Below, in pieces: positions 8,186 to 14,184 of a stretch of DNA of 24,702 bases (position 1 is the stretch's first letter; each line of letters starts with the position of its first letter). The stretch spans positions 1-24,702 of the forward strand of contig JAVBRD010000027.1 in assembly GCA_031548365.1 (NCBI GenBank). The letters are read 5' to 3'. The notes under the pieces are model-generated. The model had not been told where the DNA came from, did not search any database, and saw nothing but the letters and a program-made list of their open reading frames with translations. The position numbers were made by a program, and so were the translations under genes. This stretch comes from JAVBRD01 sp031548365 (GTDB lineage: Bacteria; Bacillota; Clostridia; Christensenellales; UBA1750).

Positions 8186-8391
8186 GCACAAAAACCCAAG
8201 ATGCCGCTCGCCCCGATTCCAACACCCGCACTATGGCAGGTTGGGTTTGCCCAGCGACGCGTGTCAGCCTTCCGCAAACGGACGCAAAGCGCATCCGACA
8301 AGGCGGCATGACTTCCGCGCGAACAACAGGTGCTCCCGTTGTAAGACTGTGGGGTTGGAATAAGAGCGTGGCGCACATCCCAGGCTTTTGT
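8186..8391 (-). ncRNA. ssrS: Candidate 6S RNA (structured rod-like RNA)
   Basis: On the minus strand a near-consensus promoter (8427-8398) predicts a start at about 8391. The roughly 206-nt transcript folds into one long rod. The closing helix pairs 8376-8393 with 8186-8203 over 18 continuous pairs, four of them G-U. Inside it, CGCTC/GAGCG and ATTCCAAC/GTTGGAAT helices lead to a central open region. The 5' side of that region can form an 8-bp hairpin with an AGCA loop, and the 3' side a GGGCAAACCC hairpin. Beyond it lies an apical arm: CGCG/CGCG, GTCA/TGAC, CCGC/GCGG and CGGATGC/GCGTCCG. This size and architecture match bacterial 6S RNA, which binds the sigma-A RNA polymerase holoenzyme. The fold was drawn by eye. 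The 3' end is uncertain because no separate terminator is obvious. A different structured RNA cannot be excluded. Confidence 0.65.
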
Positions 8392-8397
8392 GCATCC

Positions 8398-8427
8398 ATG
8401 ATATCATTTGGGACAAATGGCTGTCAA
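8398..8427 (-). promoter_or_regulatory. Strong sigma-A promoter of the 6S-like RNA
   Basis: Reading the minus strand: TTGACA (8427-8422), 18-nt spacer, TATCAT (8403-8398). The -35 is perfect and the -10 matches at five of six positions. It points away from the HPr-like gene. Confidence 0.85.
8405..8419. repeat. Inverted repeat CATTTG-GGA-CAAATG
   Basis: Perfect 6-bp arms with a 3-nt centre, inside the spacer of the 6S-like promoter. The same arms recur at 8467-8479 in the divergent promoter, which suggests an operator pair. Confidence 0.5.
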
Positions 8428-8466
8428 TCACCTTAGCCGTTTGAAAAAACAGGCAACGCAAGAAAC

Positions 8467-8479
8467 CATTTGCCAAATG
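8467..8479. repeat. Inverted repeat CATTTG-C-CAAATG
   Basis: Perfect 6-bp arms with a 1-nt centre, overlapping the -35 element of the HPr-like promoter. It shares both arms with the repeat at 8405-8419. Confidence 0.5.
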
Positions 8480-8498
8480 AGCTAAGATGTGGTAAACT
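8470..8498 (+). promoter_or_regulatory. Promoter of the HPr-like gene
   Basis: TTGCCA (8470-8475), 17-nt spacer, TAAACT (8493-8498), about 30 nt upstream of the ATG. Confidence 0.6.
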
Positions 8499-8528
8499 TA
8501 TGTGTAAGGTTGAAAGGAGGTATCGTAC

Positions 8529-8756
8529 ATGAAAGCGATTACCATCAAACTGTCCCTGGCCGAGAACGTCAAGAACTTTGTCAACATCGTCAGCCGTTAT
8601 CCCTACGATGTCGACCTTCGCTCCGGCCGCCATGTCATCGACGCCAAGTCTATCCTCGGCATATTCAGCCTTGATCTTGGCAAGCCGATCACCATGGAAA
8701 TCTACGCGGACAAATGCGACGATCTCCTCGCGGAGATCAAGCCGTTCGTCGTCTAA
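8529..8756 (+). CDS. HPr-family protein lacking the catalytic histidine
   Basis: A 75-aa protein with the HPr fold of the phosphotransferase system. ATG 8529 sits 8 nt behind a perfect AAAGGAGG (8513-8520). Around residues 11-17, where HPr carries the phosphorylated His15 in a HARPA motif, this protein reads AENVKNF, so it cannot relay phosphate from enzyme I. The regulatory Ser46 region is kept: DAKSILGIFSLDL (38-50) with Ser41 as the equivalent serine, the residue modified by HPr kinase. This resembles Crh-like regulators of carbon catabolite control and a small HPr-like protein widespread in Clostridia. A regulatory role is therefore more likely than sugar transport. It is the first gene after a promoter and is followed by a terminator. 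Confidence 0.88.
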   Translation: MKAITIKLSLAENVKNFVNIVSRYPYDVDLRSGRHVIDAKSILGIFSLDLGKPITMEIYADKCDDLLAEIKPFVV

Positions 8757-8832
8757 ACCGACGACCGGCATTCCCATCAAGCCACCCTGTGCCGGATCTC
8801 ACGGCGCTATCGCATAAATAACGGTGAGTCTG

Positions 8833-8861
8833 GGGCGGGTTTAACCCGCCCTGCTTTTTTT
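8833..8861 (+). terminator. Terminator after the HPr-like gene
   Basis: GGGCGGGTTTAACCCGCCC (8833-8851) is a near-perfect hairpin followed by TGC and seven T (8855-8861). It ends 14 nt before the DUF4364 start, so read-through or an uncharted promoter must feed that gene. Confidence 0.93.
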
Positions 8862-8875
8862 GAGAGGAGTTCCCG

Positions 8876-9400
8876 ATGCCAGACAGCATCGCGCAGAGCA
8901 AACTGATCGTGCTTTACGCGCTTGAGCGCGTCGGGCCGATGAGCGGCGCGCAAGTCCTGCGGTTTGTCGTGGAGAACGCTTTCGCGGCGTATATCGACGC
9001 GCAGCTCACGCTCACCGAGCTTCTTGACAGCGGGATGCTGGCATTCGTTCATCAGGACGGCACGAGCGTGTACCATCACACGCGCAAGGGCCGCGAAGCG
9101 CTCGAAGCGCTGCTCGGGAAACTCAACCACTCAACGCGCGTCGCCATCGACGAGCTTGCCCCGGTTTGGTCGAATCTGGTGCGCAGTGAGCGCCAAGTCA
9201 GCGCGGAGTACGGACGCGACGAAAACGGCGATTACACGGTCAACCTTCGCGCGCACGAAAAAAAGACAACCCTGCTCTCCATTGACGTGCGCGTACCCAC
9301 ACGCGAGCAGGCGGAGCTTGCGTGCCGCCGCTTTCGCGAGCATCCCGGCGACGTGCTGTCGCGCGTGCTTGACGTCCTGCTCAACCCCTCCGGGGAGTGA
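8876..9400 (+). CDS. DUF4364 family protein (winged-helix-like)
   Basis: A 174-aa protein recognisable as DUF4364, a family found mainly in Clostridia. The N-terminal half looks like a winged helix-turn-helix: KLIVLYALERVGPMSGAQV at about 8-26, then LTLTELLDSGML and a Tyr/His-rich wing (VYHHTRKGREAL). The C-terminal half (about 105-165) holds the family pattern, with a short strand region ending in an EQAELACRRFREHPGDV segment. ATG 8876 follows GAGAGGAG. The role is unknown; the fold suggests a DNA-binding regulator. It lies directly behind the terminator of the HPr-like gene and no good promoter is visible between them. Confidence 0.88.
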   Translation: MPDSIAQSKLIVLYALERVGPMSGAQVLRFVVENAFAAYIDAQLTLTELLDSGMLAFVHQDGTSVYHHTRKGREALEALLGKLNHSTRVAIDELAPVWSNLVRSERQVSAEYGRDENGDYTVNLRAHEKKTTLLSIDVRVPTREQAELACRRFREHPGDVLSRVLDVLLNPSGE

Positions 9401-9445
9401 GCTCATCTAAGCAAGAGCAAACGCTGCCCACATCCACGTCTCTGT

Positions 9446-9514
9446 CGCTCCGGGTCCGTCATCTAAACAAAACTAAAGCGTGAGGTTTGGCGCGTATATC
9501 GCTAAACTCCACGC
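9446..9514. repeat. Structured dispersed repeat, copy 1
   Basis: Box CGCTCCGGGTCCGTCA (9446-9461), 14 variable nt, box AAGCGTGAGGTTTGG (9476-9490), then a partial inverted arm AAACTCCACGC (9504-9514) that can fold back on the second box. The same boxes, each with one mismatch and the same 30-nt offset, occur at 24581-24625. Confidence 0.6.
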
Positions 9515-9724
9515 CGTATTTGTCGCGAGATTCTGCGGGGCCTTCCCCGCGTCACCCTCTCTCTGGGCCGCACACAACAAACACCATGCGCATCGCATGC
9601 GGGAGGTGCTCCGCCTCCCCTTCAGCGGGTGCCCAATCTGGCCGAAGGACACATCATGTGCCGACGACGCAAAGCGCGGGATCATGATGAGCGCTTTATC
9701 GACAACAAAGGCCATGATGTCCAC
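9473..9724 (-). CDS. Doubtful small reading frame
   Basis: An 83-codon frame starting at GTG 9724. AGGAGG (9737-9732 on the minus strand) lies 7 nt upstream, which is the only real support. The first 18 codons encode a hydrophobic stretch (MDIMAFVVDKALIMIPRF). The rest is Cys/Arg-rich, crosses the repeat and looks non-coding. It could be the remains of a longer gene or chance. No family is recognised. Confidence 0.15.
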   Translation of the reverse strand: MDIMAFVVDKALIMIPRFASSAHDVSFGQIGHPLKGRRSTSRMRCAWCLLCAAQREGDAGKAPQNLATNTAWSLAIYAPNLTL

Positions 9725-9805
9725 AGCATGACCTCCTATTCACTGACGTTCCCGATACCGTCTATGCCGGCGCTCCGCTTAACGCCTCGCGCCGTGGACG
9801 CGAAA

Positions 9806-9846
9806 ACGCAAACAAAACCCGGACACCCGCGCGGGGCAGTCCGGGT
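9806..9846 (-). terminator. Terminator of the tRNA operon
   Basis: On the minus strand ACCCGGAC (9846-9839) pairs with GTCCGGGT (9824-9817), with an inner CCCGCGCGGG helix. TTTTGTTTGCGTTTT follows. It is correctly placed for the two tRNA genes. Confidence 0.85.
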
Positions 9847-9917
9847 CTTCATTGTGTGCCTAAACACTGAGCATGACGGAAGCTGGGCCGTCACCATCTC
9901 GATGTTCAGGGCAACGA

Positions 9918-9994
9918 TGGTAGCGGCGGTCGGATTTGAACCAACGACACTTCGGGTATGAACCGAATGCTCTGGCCAGCTGAGCTACGCCGCC
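9918..9994 (-). tRNA. tRNA-Met (CAT), elongator
   Basis: A 77-nt cloverleaf with encoded CCA (9920-9918). The acceptor GGCGGCG pairs with CGCCGCT through a G1-U72 pair. The anticodon arm is TTCGG-TTCATAC-CCGAA with anticodon CAT. The T-arm is GTTGG-TTCAAAT-CCGAC. The paired 1-72 end marks it as an elongator, not the initiator. A tRNA-Ile with modified CAT is a less likely alternative. Confidence 0.95.
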
Positions 9995-10005
9995 ATAAAC
10001 AAAAA

Positions 10006-10083
<78 letters not shown>

Positions 10084-10112
10084 ACGTAAGACCGCCTTAA
10101 GCGGCAAGACGT

Positions 10113-10141
10113 AGTATACCGCCAATGTCGCGCGTTGTCAA
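10113..10141 (-). promoter_or_regulatory. Consensus promoter of the tRNA operon
   Basis: On the minus strand TTGACA (10141-10136), 17-nt spacer, TATACT (10118-10113), about 30 nt upstream of tRNA-fMet. Confidence 0.92.
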
Positions 10142-10160
10142 GCTCTTTTCTGAACAACCT

Positions 10161-10194
10161 GCAAAACAATACGGGGCGACGATATCATCGCCCC
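10161..10194 (-). terminator. Terminator of the minus-strand transporter operon
   Basis: On the minus strand GGGGCGATGAT pairs with ATCGTCGCCCC (10194-10173) with one mismatch, followed by GTATTGTTTTGC. It lies 27 nt past the stop codon of the binding-protein fusion gene. Confidence 0.8.
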
Positions 10195-10221
10195 GCGGGG
10201 AAACCGTTTTGTGCGCGTTAC

Positions 10222-12651
10222 CTACTCGCTCAAGTAGGAGTTGGCCCGCTGCTGAAGCGACTTTGCGGCATCGGCGGCGGATTTCTTGCCTTCGAAGAAC
10301 GGAAGCGTTTCCTCAATGATGAAATTCAGCAGCGTGGTGTCCGAGATGAAGGGCGTATCCAGCTTGTCACACGCCGCGCGGATGGCATCCCACGCTGCTT
10401 TGTCGGGCTGGACCGCCTGAATGGTGTTATCGCCCACGCGCATGGCCATCATGAACTGGCCGCTCTCCCCGCGCTCCACCGCGTCGGCGATGAGTTTGTC
10501 CAGAGACACGCCCACCGTGGGAAGGCCTTCCATCTGCTCAAGCTCCTGCACCGCGGGGGAAAAGAGCGTGCGGATGAACTCAGTAGCCATCGCGCGGTTC
10601 TTGGTCTTGGCGTTGACGCCCCCGATGAGCGTGGGGTTGTACGCTTTGCCCTCGCCTTGTACGGAAGGGGTGACGACCCAGCCGCTCTCCGTTCCTCCTG
10701 AAACCATGTATGTCATGGGTACCTGCATGGTGCCGTTGACGGTCGCCGGATAGAGCATGACCGCGCCGTTGAGAAGCGCTTGCATCTCCTGGCGGTTGTT
10801 GCCCCCGCCACGGTTTCCCTGTTGCTGCGATTCAGGCACCTCGCTCTGCGATGTGTACAGCATGTTGAGGTCTGTCAGGAAATCCTGGAACGTCTGGCTT
10901 GCGAAATTGAGCGCGCCCTTTTCGTCCCTGAACGCGGCTTCGCTCGCCGGGTAGAACAAACGCAGCCACTGTTCGGGCGTGCGGGCGTACATCAGTGTTT
11001 GACCGGCGTTGACGGGCGCGTTCACGAGCTTATCGAGCGAGTCGACACCTCCGATCTCCGCGGCCTTGCCCCAGAGCGTCTCAAAAGAGAATTGCGCAGG
11101 CATGGCGTATATCTTTCCATCCTTGGCCTTGCTGCCCTGGTAGATGCCCGGCAAAAAATCAATGCCCGCGAGGTCGGCCGTCAAATCGGCGAGAACGCCC
11201 TTGGCGATGTAGTTCTCGATCGGGAGGCCGTCCAGAATGATCACGTCGCTCCCCTTGCCCGCGAGCAGATCGGTGTTGAGCATGCGTACGTAATCCTGCG
11301 CGTCCTGATTGCCGCCCTGGTTGTAGTTCCCGGCCATCAGCGCGTTGAGCTTGACGTTGAGCTCAGGGTGAGCGCGCTGGAACTCGCTGACCGCCTTCCT
11401 GAGCTTTGAGGAGTTGCGCAGGGCAGTGATGGTGAACTCGGTGCGGTTGGACAAGTCAAGCGCGGGGTTATACGTGTAGGCGAGCAGCTTGCTGGACTCG
11501 GCGGACGATCCGCCGCCGCCGATGCGGAACGCCATGCCGCCGCCGCCAAAGCCGCCCTGCCCCTCGGTGATCTGGATGATCAGAACGTCGTTGGCCGTCG
11601 CACACGCGCCCTGTATGCTGTTGGTCGGATCGCCGATGAGGTAGCTCGTCACGTCGCTGACTTTGACCATCTCGGTGTCGCTCGGACCGAGCTTTGTGAT
11701 GCCCGAGGAGGTCCCAAAGTACAGCGTGCCATCCGGCGCCGCCACCACAGTAGCGTTGCCCACGCCGCGCGCGTCCACCGCGCGGGTGACGGCTCCGTCT
11801 TTTGTGCTGATGGCCTCAACGCCACCGTTGGAAAGAATGTAGATGCTGCCGGGGTTGGCGGGGTTGAACGCCACGGTCTGCCCCTGACCGCCGCCCCATG
11901 TCGCGGACACCTTGCCGTCGGTTCCATATACATCCACACCGGACTGCATGCCCTGAACCGCGACGCGCTTGCCGTCAAGCGCGACGATGCCGCGCGTCAT
12001 GCCCTTGATCTCGAAGGATTCCTCGGCGGTGCCGTCGGGCTTATACCAAGCGACCGTGCTCGTCATGTTGTTCATGCTCATGCCGCCGGGAAGCGCACCG
12101 CCAACGACCGTGCCGCCGCCCGCGGGAGCCGGCCCGCCTCCCCCGGGAGCCGCGTTGCCGCCACCGGGCATGTCTCCGCCCGGAGCGACCTGGATGGTCA
12201 CGCCCCCGGCGGGCCCTGAGGCCGCGTTTCCGCCCGTCCCGCCGGTCGCCGCGCCGCCGGGTCTTTGTATGGGCTCGCTGACGAGCGCGGCGATGGAACC
12301 TTCGGGTGAGACGGCGATGGATGAAATGTCCCCGCCTTCGACCTTGAGCGCGGTAACGCTCGGGTTCATCTTGATGTCCGTCCAGCACAGCAAGTCCCAC
12401 TGCTCGCCTTTCTTCGCGGCGATGTAGACCTTGCCGTCCGCGGCGTTCGCTGGCGCGGTATAGCTGTCGTAACCGGAGGGCATGGGCAGCTCGCTTTCGA
12501 CATAGCCGCCCAGCGTCGCGGGCGCGGCGGTGGAAGCGCCTGCCGCCTCCGGGGTGGATCCGCTTTGCTGGTTCGCTGGCGCGGGAGACGCGCAGGCGGT
12601 CAGCGCGAGCATCATCGCGCAGACGATGGCCAAAGATCGCAGTTTTTTCAT
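10222..12651 (-). CDS. Lipoprotein fusing a beta-propeller-like region to a family 1 solute-binding domain
   Basis: An 809-aa surface lipoprotein: signal peptide with lipobox LTAC (lipidated Cys20), then an Ala/Ser/Pro linker to about 47. Residues 48-400 show repeated short strand motifs of propeller or quinoprotein type (SIAVSPEGSIAALV, GIVALDGKRVAV, TVAFNPANPGSIYIL, TVVAAPDGTLYFG). They are interrupted by a long Gly/Pro/Ala-rich stretch (about 127-195) and a second one (364-382). Residues 403-805 are a family 1 solute-binding domain (FTITALRNSSKLRKAVSEFQ, later KDGKIYAMPAQ), with a Gln/Asn/Gly insertion at about 613-627. Usual binding proteins are 420-550 aa, so the N-terminal half is an addition. 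ATG 12651 follows AAAGGAG. It is the last gene of the five-gene operon and presumably serves its two permeases; the propeller may bind polymer or cell wall. Confidence 0.88.
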   Translation of the reverse strand: MKKLRSLAIVCAMMLALTACASPAPANQQSGSTPEAAGASTAAPATLGGYVESELPMPSGYDSYTAPANAADGKVYIAAKKGEQWDLLCWTDIKMNPSVTALKVEGGDISSIAVSPEGSIAALVSEPIQRPGGAATGGTGGNAASGPAGGVTIQVAPGGDMPGGGNAAPGGGGPAPAGGGTVVGGALPGGMSMNNMTSTVAWYKPDGTAEESFEIKGMTRGIVALDGKRVAVQGMQSGVDVYGTDGKVSATWGGGQGQTVAFNPANPGSIYILSNGGVEAISTKDGAVTRAVDARGVGNATVVAAPDGTLYFGTSSGITKLGPSDTEMVKVSDVTSYLIGDPTNSIQGACATANDVLIIQITEGQGGFGGGGMAFRIGGGGSSAESSKLLAYTYNPALDLSNRTEFTITALRNSSKLRKAVSEFQRAHPELNVKLNALMAGNYNQGGNQDAQDYVRMLNTDLLAGKGSDVIILDGLPIENYIAKGVLADLTADLAGIDFLPGIYQGSKAKDGKIYAMPAQFSFETLWGKAAEIGGVDSLDKLVNAPVNAGQTLMYARTPEQWLRLFYPASEAAFRDEKGALNFASQTFQDFLTDLNMLYTSQSEVPESQQQGNRGGGNNRQEMQALLNGAVMLYPATVNGTMQVPMTYMVSGGTESGWVVTPSVQGEGKAYNPTLIGGVNAKTKNRAMATEFIRTLFSPAVQELEQMEGLPTVGVSLDKLIADAVERGESGQFMMAMRVGDNTIQAVQPDKAAWDAIRAACDKLDTPFISDTTLLNFIIEETLPFFEGKKSAADAAKSLQQRANSYLSE

Positions 12652-12686
12652 GGTATACTCCTTTCAAATGGCGGGTTGGATCGGTC

Positions 12687-14138
12687 TTATGGATTCGCGC
12701 CGCCGCCCCGCGGGCGGATGGCCTGTGGCGCGGTCATCTCCTTTTTTACGCGCGGCTTTTGTTTTCGCGCGTAACGGAAAGCGCGGATCGGGAGGGTAAG
12801 CGCGGGTGGGTACGCGCGAAGCATGACGAAGGAAAGCACAAACATCACGGGCAGGGAGGACATACCCATCACGGTGTCGGGCGTCCAGCCGAGCCAGCGA
12901 ACCAGCATCACTGCCAGTGGGGGCGCCGCGCACACGGCAAGCACGCACGGGAGGAAGTACGGCGGGAGCTTCCCGCGCGTGACGCTCTGCTTGAGCGCAC
13001 GCCTCGCGGGCAGGAGCGCGGCGACCGCGAGCACGCCCAGAACAGTCGCCCAAGCGGTCATGGCGTCGCGCGTGATGTCCGGCCTGAAAGCCACAGCGAA
13101 CTGGCGGAGCGCGTAGTCTTTGCTCGCGGCCGTGACCAGTCCCGGCCAGAACGACAAATCGGACCACTGTGTCGGAATGTAAGAGGGCGGCACATGCAAG
13201 TTGACGGGCATGACGCCAAGGACCATGGCGATGAGCGCGCCCGCGGCCGCCACCCCGGCGAGACCCGCGGCGGCGATGGTCCAGCCCACGCGCGCGCTGA
13301 GCAGGAGATTTTTAAGCGACTCCCGCGCGAAGCGAAGGCTCGCCCTGCCAAGCCCGAATCCCGCCCGAACAAGCTCAAACGCCGCGAACAGCATGAGCAA
13401 AAGCCCGGGGAGCTGAACGAGTAGGCGCAAAAGCTGGCGCTCTTCCGACCGGCGGTACACCGTGGAAGGGGCGCGCATGCCCGCGGACGTCAGCCAGCCG
13501 CGCGTGGCCTCTCCCGCCTCGACGGCCCCTCCGGCCGGCACAAAAAACTCGTAGGCGGTGATGCGCAGCGAATCCGCTCCCGAGGCCGCGGGGCAGTAAA
13601 TGAGCCCGCGCCCGGTGTCGGACCCGAGAGCGCCGATGCCCTCCGGGAGCCTGAACACAGCGCGGATGGCGTATTCCCTGCCGCCCACGGTTACGGGCTT
13701 TCCGATGATGTTGGTGGAGCCGTAGAGCTTCAGGGCGGTGCGGTAGTCAACCGCGCAGCCCGTCGTCTCCCCCGCGCCCGGCATCATGCCCGAAACGATG
13801 GGCAGATCCCACACTGAGGACGCGCTCCCGTCAAACCAGAGGATGTCGACCGACGCGCTAGAAGCGAGTTCCTTGACCGAGACGCTGGAGGAGAGCGTCT
13901 GCGTCCACGCGGTCACAGTCGCGTTGGTGGCCTCCCCGCCAAAGTCGCCCCGCATCACCGCGCGCAGGTGCGATACCGAGCCAAAGGACGTGGTACCGGA
14001 CGGATCGCGGTAGCTGATCACGTCGGTAGCTTCGGAGAGCTTGAGCGAGGCGAACGCGCCGGCCGACCCGGCCCAGCACAGCGAAGCGAGCATCAGCCAA
14101 AGGGTCGCGCATACCGCCCGCCGCGATAGCCACTTCAT
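12687..14138 (-). CDS. Membrane protein with MacB-periplasmic-core-like domain
   Basis: A 483-aa protein. It has an N-terminal signal or anchor helix (about 8-28) and an extracellular region to about 235. Helices follow near 238-258, 286-312, 363-384, 391-415 and 430-450, and the tail is basic. The extracellular part resembles the MacB periplasmic core found in ABC export permeases: LPIVSGMMPGAGETTGCAVD (112-131), then LYGSTNIIGKPVTVGGREY (138-156) and a VF strand. No clear FtsX domain signature was recognised. ATG 14138 follows AGAGAGG. It sits 46 nt behind the HlyD-like adaptor and 35 nt ahead of the binding-protein fusion. MacB-type permeases work with HlyD-type adaptors, which fits the neighbour, but the ATPase partner is missing here. 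The family call is moderate. Confidence 0.7.
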   Translation of the reverse strand: MKWLSRRAVCATLWLMLASLCWAGSAGAFASLKLSEATDVISYRDPSGTTSFGSVSHLRAVMRGDFGGEATNATVTAWTQTLSSSVSVKELASSASVDILWFDGSASSVWDLPIVSGMMPGAGETTGCAVDYRTALKLYGSTNIIGKPVTVGGREYAIRAVFRLPEGIGALGSDTGRGLIYCPAASGADSLRITAYEFFVPAGGAVEAGEATRGWLTSAGMRAPSTVYRRSEERQLLRLLVQLPGLLLMLFAAFELVRAGFGLGRASLRFARESLKNLLLSARVGWTIAAAGLAGVAAAGALIAMVLGVMPVNLHVPPSYIPTQWSDLSFWPGLVTAASKDYALRQFAVAFRPDITRDAMTAWATVLGVLAVAALLPARRALKQSVTRGKLPPYFLPCVLAVCAAPPLAVMLVRWLGWTPDTVMGMSSLPVMFVLSFVMLRAYPPALTLPIRAFRYARKQKPRVKKEMTAPQAIRPRGGGANP

Positions 14139-14184
14139 GTCCGCACCTCTCTCATTGCATAAGTATTGTTGCAGCGGCGCATGC

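Larger units (their letters stand above)
9401..9816. other. Gene-poor interval between convergent genes
   Basis: About 400 bp between the DUF4364 gene and the tRNA terminator. It holds a structured repeat (9446-9514) and two GC hairpins without T-runs (GCGGGG-CCTT-CCCCGC near 9536-9551; GGGAGG/CCTCCC near 9600-9618). One doubtful small minus-strand reading frame is noted separately. I see no convincing gene. Confidence 0.6.

Noticed and set aside
8110..8436. Plus-strand reading frame of 108 codons, and overlapping minus-strand frames
   Set aside because: No ribosome site or recognisable protein; the stretch folds as a long structured RNA with a strong minus-strand promoter.
9530..9620. Two GC-rich hairpins as terminators
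   Set aside because: Neither is followed by a T-run on either strand; noted only as structured intergenic DNA.
9629..9961. Plus-strand reading frame of 110 codons
   Set aside because: Runs through the tRNA terminator and into tRNA-Met; no ribosome site.
10780..11409. Plus-strand reading frame of 209 codons
   Set aside because: Antisense to the binding-protein fusion gene, Arg/His/Val-rich with no family features.
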